NCBI GenBank assembly: GCA_937924895.1
Contig: CALEYP010000009.1
Span: 1 to 43,375 of the forward strand
Origin: an uncultured Alphaproteobacteria bacterium
GTDB taxonomy: Bacteria; Pseudomonadota; Alphaproteobacteria; Puniceispirillales; Puniceispirillaceae
DNA: 43,375 bases
Direction: 5' to 3'
The notes beneath the pieces are model-generated. The model did not search any database. It was not told the DNA's origin and saw nothing but the letters and a program-made list of their open reading frames with translations. Both the position numbers and the translations under genes were made by a program. Positions within the stretch are counted from its first letter, which is position 1, and each line of letters begins with the position of its first letter. This document shows positions 16,736 to 24,375 of this stretch, in pieces.

Positions 16736-17185
16736 ATGCAAAGAAATATGATTGAAACTGTCATGGGCGCGGTTGTGCTGGCAGGTGCAGCCTTCTTCAT
16801 CTATGTGGCTTATCAGGCTGCTGATGTGACATCTGGGCAGGGTTACAAAATTGAAGCTGAGTTCGGCAGTGTGGCAGGCCTTTCAAATGGTGACGATGTT
16901 ATGTTGTCTGGGATTAAAATCGGCCGAGTGATTGACCAAAATCTTGACCCGATTACCTATGGCGCGCGTGTGGTTATGGCCATTGATGCTGCCATCGAGT
17001 TGCCAGCTGATAGTTCAGCAAGAATCACAGCGTCGTCTCTATTAGGAGGCAACTATCTTGAGGTCATGCCAGGCATTTCAGATGAGATGCTGGCCGCTGG
17101 TGATGTGATTTATGATACCAGAGACCCCGTCAGCTTGACTGATCTCTTGGGCAAGGTTGTCTTCTCATCAGGGTCTGATGGTTAA
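16736..17185 (+). CDS. mlaD: MlaD/MCE-domain lipid transport protein
   Basis: A 149-residue inner-membrane-anchored MCE protein. One N-terminal membrane segment (about residues 7-27) is followed by a single MCE domain: the YKIEAEFGSVAGLSNGDDVMLSGIKIGRV segment and SARITASSLLGGNYLEV are typical. In E. coli, MlaD hexamers belong to the MlaFEDB phospholipid transporter that maintains outer-membrane asymmetry. No mlaE, mlaF, mlaB or mlaC is in the window, so this copy is orphaned from its transporter. A gagg site precedes the ATG by seven bases. The last codons overlap the next gene by eight bases, which suggests translational coupling. Confidence 0.88.
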   Translation: MQRNMIETVMGAVVLAGAAFFIYVAYQAADVTSGQGYKIEAEFGSVAGLSNGDDVMLSGIKIGRVIDQNLDPITYGARVVMAIDAAIELPADSSARITASSLLGGNYLEVMPGISDEMLAAGDVIYDTRDPVSLTDLLGKVVFSSGSDG

Positions 17186-17552
17186 GCGCTTCCTGTTTGC
17201 TATTTGCGGCATCGTCATGGCTATGCCAGTTGCCGCTGATAGCTGGCTAGAAGCGTCATCTGCCTCTTTGCAAGCGCTTGATAAAATCACAGCGCGTATC
17301 TCCTCCCTAACTGTTGCATTAGATAATCCTGAACGATTCGGTACCTTAGAGATATTGGTGCATCGCTGCGCCTATCGTCCGCCTGAAGAGCCGCCGGAAA
17401 ATGCAGCTTTCCTAACAATCAGGGATGTCGGGCATGACCCTACATTACCACCGCAAATTGTCTTTAATGGGTGGATGTTTTCATCAAGCCCCGCTGTGTC
17501 AGCCCTTGAGCATCCGGTTTATGACTTATCTTTGCTGAGCTGTATCAGATGA
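17178..17552 (+). CDS. DUF2155 secreted protein
   Basis: A 124-residue protein of unknown function, widespread in alphaproteobacteria. It has a signal peptide (about 1-20, ending VAA), then IDKITARISSLTV-type and ILVHRCAYRPPEEPPENAAF segments, and ends with IVFNGWMFSSSPAVSALEHPVYD, the DUF2155 signature. I start it at the ATG at 17178, which overlaps the end of mlaD and puts the basic n-region directly before the hydrophobic core; the frame from 17157 adds seven residues. It is probably periplasmic. Its last 34 bases overlap the 3' end of the convergent aat gene. Linkage to NDUFA12 and aat is a common alphaproteobacterial arrangement. The function is not known to me. Confidence 0.85.
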   Translation: MVKRFLFAICGIVMAMPVAADSWLEASSASLQALDKITARISSLTVALDNPERFGTLEILVHRCAYRPPEEPPENAAFLTIRDVGHDPTLPPQIVFNGWMFSSSPAVSALEHPVYDLSLLSCIR

Positions 17553-18181
17553 CCAATCATTACCTCTTCGCCTGTGGCCAAGGCAAGGTCTGCCTCTTGC
17601 CGCAAGCCAGCCTGCAGGGCAGTTTGGAAGATGTCTTTTGGCATTTCGATGAGGCCAAATTGCGCAAGATGGTCATTGGGGAATTGCGCGTCAAGTAGGC
17701 TAAACCCGCCATAATGTAACCGTGCCATCAAGTGGGCAAGGGCGATTTTGGACGCGTTGGATTTGCGTGAAAACATAGATTCGCCAAAGAAGACGCCACC
17801 TAATTTTACCCCATATAACCCGCCGATGAGCGCATCGCCTTCCCATACCTCAACGCTATGCGCAAATCCCATTTTATGCAGGGCAATATAAAGTGTGATA
17901 ATTTCATCATTGATCCAGCTATCAGCGCGTTGCGGCGTAATTTCGGCGCATTGTGATATCACCTTGGCAAAGGCAGTGTTATAGCGGATGTGATAGCGGG
18001 CTTGTTTGACCTGTCGTAACAAACGGCGGGGAATGTGAGGGGGCATGATGGGAATAACGCCCCGAATATCAGGTTCAAAAAAATGCAAGTCTGGGTCATC
18101 TTTGGCCATGGCCATCGGAAAGACGCCCAGACTATAGGCTTTTCTGAGGGTCACAGGGGCAAAGATATAGTCTTGGCTCAT
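17519..18181 (-). CDS. aat: Leucyl/phenylalanyl-tRNA-protein transferase Aat
   Basis: Transfers Leu or Phe from aminoacyl-tRNA to proteins with N-terminal Lys or Arg, creating primary N-degrons that ClpS recognises. The 220-residue protein shows GVFPM, SWINDEI, GVFFGESMFS, LLDAQ and the HLAQFG motif, all diagnostic. It starts within the stop of accC (ATGA overlap at 18178-18181), so it is translationally coupled to the acetyl-CoA carboxylase operon, as in many relatives. Its 3' end overlaps DUF2155 by 34 bases on the other strand. clpS and clpA are also in this window. Confidence 0.95.
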   Translation of the reverse strand: MSQDYIFAPVTLRKAYSLGVFPMAMAKDDPDLHFFEPDIRGVIPIMPPHIPRRLLRQVKQARYHIRYNTAFAKVISQCAEITPQRADSWINDEIITLYIALHKMGFAHSVEVWEGDALIGGLYGVKLGGVFFGESMFSRKSNASKIALAHLMARLHYGGFSLLDAQFPNDHLAQFGLIEMPKDIFQTALQAGLRQEADLALATGEEVMIGHLIQLSKDKS

Positions 18182-19530
18182 TGCCCCTCAGCTTTGGCAA
18201 GAAACTCTTCTTCCAGCCATTTAATAGTATAGCTACCATCTTTAATAGCATCAGCATTCACAAGCTTCTTATGCAGGTCTAACGTTGTTGGCATTGGGCC
18301 AATGATGAACTCATCTAAGGCTTGGCGAAGGCGTGCCAAACAATGGTCACGGTCACGGCCATAGACGATGAGTTTTGCAATTAAGCTGTCATAATGCGGC
18401 GGAATGCTATAACCCGCATAGAGTGGCGATTCAATCCGGATGCCCGTGCCACCAGATGGGTGGAATGTTGCCACTTTGCCTGGCATTGGCATGAAGGTTT
18501 CTGGATGTTCCGCATTGATGCGGCATTCAATGGCATGACCTGTAAATGTCACATCATCCTGGCTAAAGCTGAGCTTCTCACCCGCTGCCACTTTGATTTG
18601 TTCCTGGACAAGATCAATGCCTGTGATCTCTTCAGTGATAGGATGCTCAACCTGGATTCTTGTATTCATCTCGATGAAGAAGAACTCGCCATCTTGATAC
18701 AAAAATTCCATTGTGCCAACGCCCAGATAGCCCATTTCAGCTGTCGCTTTGGCTGCCACCGCGCCAATATCGGCACGCTGTGTGTCAGTCAGTACCGGAG
18801 AGGGGGCTTCTTCAAAAAGCTTCTGATGTCGTCTCTGCACAGAGCATTCACGTTCACCAAGATGCGCTGTGTTTCCGTGCGCATCGGCGATCACCTGAAT
18901 TTCAATATGGCGCGGATTATCAAGATATCTCTCAAGATAAACCGTATCATCACCAAAGGCAGCTTTGGCTTCTGAGCGCGCAGCCGAGAAAGCTTCTGCT
19001 AGATCATCTGCGGTGTTTGCGACTTTCATGCCGCGTCCACCGCCGCCAGAGGCTGCTTTGACAAGAAGCGGGAAGCCAATATCTTTCGACAGCGTTTGCG
19101 CCTCTTCGAGAGTGTGAACGGCGCCTGGTGAACCTGGCACAAGTGGTAGGCCGCCTTTTGCAGCTGTAATTTTGGCTTCTACCTTATCGCCCATTGAGCG
19201 AATATGATGCGGTTCAGGGCCAATAAAGGTGAGCCCATGGGCTTTCACCATTTCAGCGAAATCAGCATTTTCTGCGAGGAAACCAACGCCAGGGTGCAAG
19301 GCATCACAGCCTGTGATCGCAGCCGCGGTTAAGATGGCTGGGATGTTTAGATAGGATTCAGATGCTGGGGCGCCGCCGATACAAACAGATTCATCAGCAA
19401 GGCGCACAGGCATAGAATTGGCGTCAGCTGTTGAGTGGACAATCACAGTTGGGATGCCCAGCTCCTTACAAGCGCGCAACACGCGCAGAGCAATATCGCC
19501 ACGGTTTGCAATGAGGATTTTCTTGAACAT
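18178..19530 (-). CDS. accC: Acetyl-CoA carboxylase, biotin carboxylase subunit AccC
   Basis: Carboxylates the biotin on AccB using ATP and bicarbonate, the first half-reaction of malonyl-CoA synthesis. The 450 residues begin MFKKILIANRGDIALR, the standard AccC start, so I use the ATG at 19530 and not the upstream in-frame TTG at 19539. Visible motifs are the glycine-rich ATP loop KAASGGGGRGMK, the ERECSVQRRHQKLFEEAPSP segment, and EMNTRIQVEHPITEEITGIDLV carrying the catalytic Glu and Arg region. It lies one base after the accB stop and overlaps aat by four bases, so the three form one operon. Confidence 0.97.
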   Translation of the reverse strand: MFKKILIANRGDIALRVLRACKELGIPTVIVHSTADANSMPVRLADESVCIGGAPASESYLNIPAILTAAAITGCDALHPGVGFLAENADFAEMVKAHGLTFIGPEPHHIRSMGDKVEAKITAAKGGLPLVPGSPGAVHTLEEAQTLSKDIGFPLLVKAASGGGGRGMKVANTADDLAEAFSAARSEAKAAFGDDTVYLERYLDNPRHIEIQVIADAHGNTAHLGERECSVQRRHQKLFEEAPSPVLTDTQRADIGAVAAKATAEMGYLGVGTMEFLYQDGEFFFIEMNTRIQVEHPITEEITGIDLVQEQIKVAAGEKLSFSQDDVTFTGHAIECRINAEHPETFMPMPGKVATFHPSGGTGIRIESPLYAGYSIPPHYDSLIAKLIVYGRDRDHCLARLRQALDEFIIGPMPTTLDLHKKLVNADAIKDGSYTIKWLEEEFLAKAEGQ

Positions 19531-19531
19531 C

Positions 19532-20041
19532 TTATTCAATCACAATTAGCAATTGTTCAAATTCGATAGGTTGACCATTTTCGCAAGCAATATGTTTTAC
19601 TGTGCCTGCCTGTGGTGCCGCGATTGGGTTCATGACCTTCATCGCTTCAAGGATGCAAAGGGTCTGGCCCTTCTGTACATTATCGCCAACCTTTACAAAA
19701 GGTGCAGCGCCTGGTTCTGCGGCCTCATAATATGTGCCAACCATAGGCGACTTCACTGCACCAGGATGGCCGGCGAAATCATCGGCCTGTGCGGCTGGGG
19801 CGGCGTCTGCTGCAGGGGCCGCTGCCGGAGCGGGGGCTGCGGGGGCTGCTGCTGGTGCCGCCGCTGCTGGTGCTGCCGCAACAACAGTTTGTGTCGCCGC
19901 GGTGCGTGATACGCGAATGGACAGAGACTCTGTTTCAAGTTCAATGTCTGTCAAATTACGCTCATCAAGGATGCCTGCTAATTCGCTTGTCAGCTTGGCT
20001 TCTTTTGATAGGCCAGACTTTGCTTTATCTGAACTGCTCAT
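19532..20041 (-). CDS. accB: Acetyl-CoA carboxylase, biotin carboxyl carrier protein AccB
   Basis: Carries the biotin that shuttles CO2 between the AccC and AccAD half-reactions. In the 169-residue protein the biotinylated lysine is K135 in EAMKVMN, 34 residues from the C-terminus, as in E. coli. An N-terminal helical region is followed by an Ala/Pro-rich flexible linker (about 53-88). The linker DNA is a GC-rich GCN repeat that produces several long but meaningless frames on the other strand. A ggag site lies nine bases before the ATG. aroQ ends 37 bases upstream on the same strand. Confidence 0.96.
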   Translation of the reverse strand: MSSSDKAKSGLSKEAKLTSELAGILDERNLTDIELETESLSIRVSRTAATQTVVAAAPAAAAPAAAPAAPAPAAAPAADAAPAAQADDFAGHPGAVKSPMVGTYYEAAEPGAAPFVKVGDNVQKGQTLCILEAMKVMNPIAAPQAGTVKHIACENGQPIEFEQLLIVIE

Positions 20042-20078
20042 ACCAATAATCTCCTACCTTCACATTATGGTTTGATAT

Positions 20079-20546
20079 TTATGATTTCGTTTGCTGCTGC
20101 AAAAGTCCATTTGCAGCATGAATAGCTGATAAATAAGATTGTGCTCCAAAGCCGGCAACAACGCCATTTACGACAGGAGCAATAAGCGATTTATGGCGGA
20201 ATGGCTCACGCGCATAGACATTCGATAAATGCACTTCAATCGCAACCCCATCAAAGAGGCTCAGCGCATCTCGCAACGCAATTGATGTGTGGGTGTACGC
20301 GCCAGCATTAAAGATAATGACATCATGCGTTTTCACCGCATTTTGGATTGCTGTGACTAATTCACCTTCATGATTAGATTGCAGGCAATCAATGCGAAAC
20401 CCCAACGAGGTCGCTAGCGCTGTACAATCATCTTCTACCATTGCCAGGGTATGGTGACCATAATGTTCAGGCTCTCTTGTGCCTAACATGTTCAAATTTG
20501 GGCCATTCAGCAATAAAAGTCGTTTCTCACTCATCATGGGCTTCAT
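20079..20546 (-). CDS. aroQ: 3-dehydroquinate dehydratase, type II
   Basis: Catalyses the third step of the shikimate pathway in the cytoplasm as a dodecamer. The 155-residue protein shows LLLLNGPNLNMLGTREPEHYG with the catalytic Tyr, the QSNHEGELV motif, IIFNAGAYTHTS and IEVHLSNVYAREPFRH with the catalytic His. The first ATG gives MKPMMSEKR; a start at the fifth codon (20534) is equally possible and I see no decisive ribosome-binding site. It is the usual upstream neighbour of accB-accC in this class and probably shares their transcript. Confidence 0.95.
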   Translation of the reverse strand: MKPMMSEKRLLLLNGPNLNMLGTREPEHYGHHTLAMVEDDCTALATSLGFRIDCLQSNHEGELVTAIQNAVKTHDVIIFNAGAYTHTSIALRDALSLFDGVAIEVHLSNVYAREPFRHKSLIAPVVNGVVAGFGAQSYLSAIHAANGLLQQQTKS

Positions 20547-20616
20547 CTTAGTCAGCTCTGTGTCAAATTGCTAATGAAAACCATTGCTCGTTGCCATTTT
20601 GCATCATGCAGAATGA

Positions 20617-21336
20617 CTAGCCGGCTTGTTTTTCGCGTTGCAATGCGATGATTTGCTTAATCTCTGCTGCTGAGGCTGCGCCAGGGATAAGCTGATCACC
20701 AATGAGAAGGGCAGGCGTGCCTTCCAGTTCAAGCATCTGGGCAGCTTGTCTTGTGCGGGCAATAATCGCATCAATCTCTTTATCTTTCATATCAGCCTCT
20801 AGCTGGTCCACATCAAGGCCGGCTTCAACAGCGATTGATAAAATGGTGCTTAGTGACAAGCCGCCACGCCAGCCCATCATGGCAGCGTGGAATTCAGGGA
20901 ACTTGCCTTGGCGGTTGGCAGCGATGGCCGCACGTGCCGCTTCGATAGAGGATTCTGCCAGAATAGGATATTCCTTCAAAGTCAAACGCACCTTGTCATC
21001 ATCTTCCAACACAGCCTGTAATTGTGTGAAGACACGTTTGCAATAGCCGCAATTATAATCAGAGAATTCATAGATAATGATATCAGCCTCGTCACCGGCG
21101 CCAATATAGGGATCGCCCTCATCTTGACGAACAAAGTCAAAGGCCATTTGCTGGCGGGCTGCGGTTTCACGCGTTGCCAGATCGATGAGCGCTTCGCGCA
21201 CTAATTCGGGGTTTTCCTTGATGAAAGTCGCAAATAACTCATTGAGCGCATTTTTTTGCGATGTTGAAAATTCAGCGAAGGCTGGTGTGCTTGCCATGCT
21301 CGCAATCACGCAAAATGCTGCCAATAAATTTCTCAT
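20617..21336 (-). CDS. DsbA-family thiol:disulfide oxidoreductase
   Basis: A 239-residue periplasmic protein with a signal peptide (1-21, AFA) and a thioredoxin fold. The active site is CGYC at 96-99, within FSDYNCGYCKRVF, and the cis-Pro loop appears as EGTPALLIG near residue 202. The KEYPIL segment is shared with the DsbA/DsbG-like group called Com1 or Scs in other alphaproteobacteria. The family either introduces or isomerises disulfides; sequence alone does not settle which. An aagga site is found nine bases before the ATG. It lies 83 bases downstream of the M48 protease gene on the same strand. Confidence 0.9.
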   Translation of the reverse strand: MRNLLAAFCVIASMASTPAFAEFSTSQKNALNELFATFIKENPELVREALIDLATRETAARQQMAFDFVRQDEGDPYIGAGDEADIIIYEFSDYNCGYCKRVFTQLQAVLEDDDKVRLTLKEYPILAESSIEAARAAIAANRQGKFPEFHAAMMGWRGGLSLSTILSIAVEAGLDVDQLEADMKDKEIDAIIARTRQAAQMLELEGTPALLIGDQLIPGAASAAEIKQIIALQREKQAG

Positions 21337-21419
21337 CGCTTATGTCCTTTGGTTGCGGCTTGGTTGCCTGATCGCTCTGTAAAACTTATCTCGCTACTAT
21401 AGCGCCTTATAGGGTGAAA

Positions 21420-22841
21420 TCAATCCTGACCGCCTAAGGAAAATAAGATATCATTGGCGCGATTGCGGCTTTCCTTGCTTATCTCCTCTTGGGCGAGGGC
21501 GCGCTTGGCCATTTGGATGGCGCGCTGCTTATCACCTAGCAATAAGGCCTCTTCAGCCAGGGCGATATCCGCTTGCGCTAATTGTCCGTTGCGACCGAGG
21601 GCGATGGCTAATTGTCGGCGCAATGCTGGCCAGCGCGGCTCCCCTGAGACAGCTTTTGCAAAGGCATCTGCTGCCTTGGCAAAGTGAGAAGCCTCACCGG
21701 CATTACCAGAAGCAAGATAGGCACGGCCTAGCCCGAAATACAGTAAAGGAGCTTCGCGCAAGGCTATCGCACGCTCATAGGCTGTGATCGCGTCTGCCAA
21801 CTGATAATCAAACAGATAGATGTCACCCGCAAATTCATGAAAATAAGGGTTATCATCATAGCGGTTACGGAGCTCGTTAATCGCGCTTAATGCATCTGGC
21901 ATATCGCCGCGACGAAAATGAGCGATGGCTGTACGATAGAGATGTTGGTCACTGGTGTAAGCGGGCCATCGGTTTGTGCTTGAGTCAGCTGATTTGCGTT
22001 TGGCCGCCAGCGCTTCTTTTAATGTTTGTGTTGGTGCATCTGAATAGGCACGAATTTTGCCAATGATCTGTTGCATCAACATATCATCTTCAGGGGTGAT
22101 GCCTGGGCTCTCGGTGCCATGGTCGCGAATATGATCATCAAAGGTAGCTAGGCGAGAGCCAGCAGCAGGGTGGGTCATATAATAATCAGATTGACGATTT
22201 TCAGGCAGGGCCCGTTGTGCAGCAAGGCGCCTCATGAAATCAGCTAGTCCTGTTGCTGCAATATCCCTGTCTTTCAGAATCCTCAATGCCCATTCATCAG
22301 CAACCGCCTCATCATATCGTGAAGATTGCAGATAATTACGATTGGCACGGTCAAGGCCGCCAATGGCGACACCAAAGGCCGCATCACCGGAGGCACCGGA
22401 AGCAGCAAGGGCTGCCGCTGCAACCGCCGCCAATGTGCTAGTTAGACCGGCCTCTTGTACCGCTATGGCGCGGCGCGGCGCATGGCCAGCTGCGAGATGT
22501 CCAATTTCATGGGCAATGACCCCCAAAATTTCAGCTGTTGATTTCGCGCTGGTCAATAACCCAGTGTGAATATAGACAATATCGCCCCCCATCACATAGG
22601 CGTTATAGCTATCATCAACGACAACACGAATAGTGATACTATCCATTCCGGCAGCTTGCGCTAATGGTTGCGTCAGGTGAAAAAAGCCATCTTCGATTTC
22701 TGTGTCTCGGATAATCCCAGCCTGCGCAGTACTTATCAGGCTAAGTATCGCAAATAAGGCAAAACAAGATGAGCGGGCTTTTAAGGTAAAGCGGTGCCAT
22801 AAAAAAACCATCATGTCATGAAAAAAGGCAGAGACGTGCAT
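21420..22841 (-). CDS. Periplasmic M48 metalloprotease with C-terminal TPR-like region (BepA/YfgC-like)
   Basis: The zinc-binding motif HEIGH is at 111-115 (His111, Glu112, His115), and a third ligand probably comes from the EAVADEWAL helix. The N-terminus has a hydrophobic export signal (about 25-41, AQA). The C-terminal half is helical with repeats such as AITAYERAIALRE and PLLYFGLGRAYLASGNA, consistent with TPRs. Homologues of this build (E. coli BepA) act on outer-membrane protein assembly. Length is 473 residues. The start is uncertain: ATG codons at positions 10-11 would also leave a good signal peptide, and no ribosome-binding site separates them. Confidence 0.9.
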   Translation of the reverse strand: MHVSAFFHDMMVFLWHRFTLKARSSCFALFAILSLISTAQAGIIRDTEIEDGFFHLTQPLAQAAGMDSITIRVVVDDSYNAYVMGGDIVYIHTGLLTSAKSTAEILGVIAHEIGHLAAGHAPRRAIAVQEAGLTSTLAAVAAAALAASGASGDAAFGVAIGGLDRANRNYLQSSRYDEAVADEWALRILKDRDIAATGLADFMRRLAAQRALPENRQSDYYMTHPAAGSRLATFDDHIRDHGTESPGITPEDDMLMQQIIGKIRAYSDAPTQTLKEALAAKRKSADSSTNRWPAYTSDQHLYRTAIAHFRRGDMPDALSAINELRNRYDDNPYFHEFAGDIYLFDYQLADAITAYERAIALREAPLLYFGLGRAYLASGNAGEASHFAKAADAFAKAVSGEPRWPALRRQLAIALGRNGQLAQADIALAEEALLLGDKQRAIQMAKRALAQEEISKESRNRANDILFSLGGQD

Positions 22842-23114
22842 AAGCTAATCTATTTATCGTAGGTTTATAGTAATTTACCGTAATATTAAAATATAATTCG
22901 AAAAAAATACAAAATTTAGAATAAAATATAAATATGACTAATTTGACAATATGATTACAAAATGAAATTTAATATTTCGCAATGAGTGCTATTTCATCTT
23001 TTGGCTCGTTTGAGCCTTGAGGCCTGATAATACCATATTTATTGGAAAATGAAGATAGCGTTCTTTGCCTCAAAGAGGCTTGTTAGAAAAGATTAATAAA
23101 GGCACGATGGCTCC
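22842..23114. promoter_or_regulatory. AT-rich divergent intergenic region with hairpins
   Basis: The left 150 bases are extremely AT-rich and probably hold the divergent promoters for the M48 protease and the aminotransferase gene. The right half has two small hairpins on the plus strand: GGCTC-gttt-GAGCC at 23003-23016 and GCCTC-aaa-GAGGC at 23067-23079, the latter followed by TTGTT. TTGAGGC at 23017-23023 can instead pair with GCCTCAA at 23067-23073. No known riboswitch was recognised and no RNA gene is evident. Confidence 0.45.
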
Positions 23115-24293
23115 ATGATTAAATGTTCAAACCGCTCAGATATTCCCACATTTCTTGCGCTTGAAGGTATGCGTAAGGCACAAGAGCTTGAGGCCGCCGG
23201 GCAAGATATTATCCATTTGGAAATTGGCCAACCATCAACAGCGGCACCGCAAGCCGTCACGCAAGCCTTAATGGCCTCTCTTGAAGAGACAGGCACCCAT
23301 GGCTATTCCCTTCCTTTGGGCGTGCCGGCACTGCGTGATGCCATCGCTCAGCATTATCAATCGCAATATGGCTATAAGACTGATCGGCGTGCCTTAGCAG
23401 TGACTGTTGGTTCATCCACAGCGTTTGCGCTTGCCTTCCTGACGGCCTTTGATGTGGGAGATAAGGTCGCTTTGCCAACGCCAGGTTATCCGGCCTATCG
23501 GAATTTGATGCTAGCACTTGGTATTGAGCCTGTTGCTTTGCCAGCACGTGCCGAACAAGGTTGGATGCCAGCCCTTAAGGAGATGGAGCAATGGGATGAA
23601 TTGCCCGCAGGCCTCATCATCGCAAGCCCTCATAATCCGACAGGTGTGGTCTTGTCCGAAGCTGAATTGAAAGAGATTTGTGACTGGTGTGATAAACATG
23701 AAGTCAGGCTGATATCAGACGAAATTTACCATGGGCTAGCCTATGATAAGCCAAATAAAACAGCCGCTCTTTATAATGATGATGCTATCATTATATCTGG
23801 CTTTTCAAAATATTACTCAATGACGGGGTGGCGTCTTGGCTGGATGGTGATGCCTTGCGATTTGCGTAGTAAAATTGAAAATCTATTAGCTAATTTATTT
23901 ATCTCTGCCCCCACAATGACTCAATTAGGGGCCGTAGCAGCTTTCTCTGCTATTGAGGAGCTTGATGACCATGTGGCTCGTTATCGGGAGAATAGGGATA
24001 TCTTGCTTTATGGCTTGCACCCAGCTTTCTTGGGTAATCATGCGCCATGTGACGGTGCGTTTTATTTGTATGCTGATGTGAGTGCGCTTACGGATGATAG
24101 TTTGAGCTTTGCAAAGGCCTTGATAGAAGAGGAAGGGGTTGCTCTCACCTCAGGTGTGGATTTCGACCCCGAACAAGGCCACCATTTTGTGCGGTTGTCT
24201 TTTGCCGGCAAAACCTCAGATATGAAAGAAGCTGTGCGCCGCATTAATCGTTTCACAGAGCGATTATTACGCCCGCAGCAAAAATCTGCCTAG
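23115..24293 (+). CDS. PLP-dependent aminotransferase, class I/II
   Basis: A 392-residue fold-type I aminotransferase of the aspartate aminotransferase superfamily. The PLP lysine is K232 in SGFSKYYSMTGWRLGW. The substrate/PLP segments IGQPSTAAPQAV, ASPHNPTGVVLS and SDEIYHGL are clear, and the C-terminal HFVRLSFAG holds the carboxylate-binding Arg. The exact amino acid substrate cannot be read from sequence. The gene is divergent from the M48 gene and ends in a strong bidirectional hairpin shared with rne. The start at 23115 follows ggcacgatggctcc with no clear ribosome-binding site. Confidence 0.93.
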   Translation: MIKCSNRSDIPTFLALEGMRKAQELEAAGQDIIHLEIGQPSTAAPQAVTQALMASLEETGTHGYSLPLGVPALRDAIAQHYQSQYGYKTDRRALAVTVGSSTAFALAFLTAFDVGDKVALPTPGYPAYRNLMLALGIEPVALPARAEQGWMPALKEMEQWDELPAGLIIASPHNPTGVVLSEAELKEICDWCDKHEVRLISDEIYHGLAYDKPNKTAALYNDDAIIISGFSKYYSMTGWRLGWMVMPCDLRSKIENLLANLFISAPTMTQLGAVAAFSAIEELDDHVARYRENRDILLYGLHPAFLGNHAPCDGAFYLYADVSALTDDSLSFAKALIEEEGVALTSGVDFDPEQGHHFVRLSFAGKTSDMKEAVRRINRFTERLLRPQQKSA

Positions 24294-24313
24294 CCAAGAA
24301 ATAGGCGGCAAAT

Positions 24314-24345
24314 AAAAAAGGCACCTTCACGGTGCCTTTCTTTTT
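24314..24345. terminator. Bidirectional intrinsic terminator between the aminotransferase gene and rne
   Basis: The inverted repeat aaaggcacc / ggtgccttt (about 24317-24325 with 24331-24339) closes a five-base loop and is flanked by an A-run on the left and a T-run on the right. It can therefore terminate both convergent genes. It is the clearest terminator in the window. Confidence 0.92.
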
Positions 24346-24375
24346 ATCTATGACAGGATTTTGGCTGTGTGACGC

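Noticed and set aside
19734..20075. Long Ala/Gly-rich frames opposite accB
   Set aside because: They are produced by the GC-rich Ala/Pro linker of accB on the other strand and have no family match.
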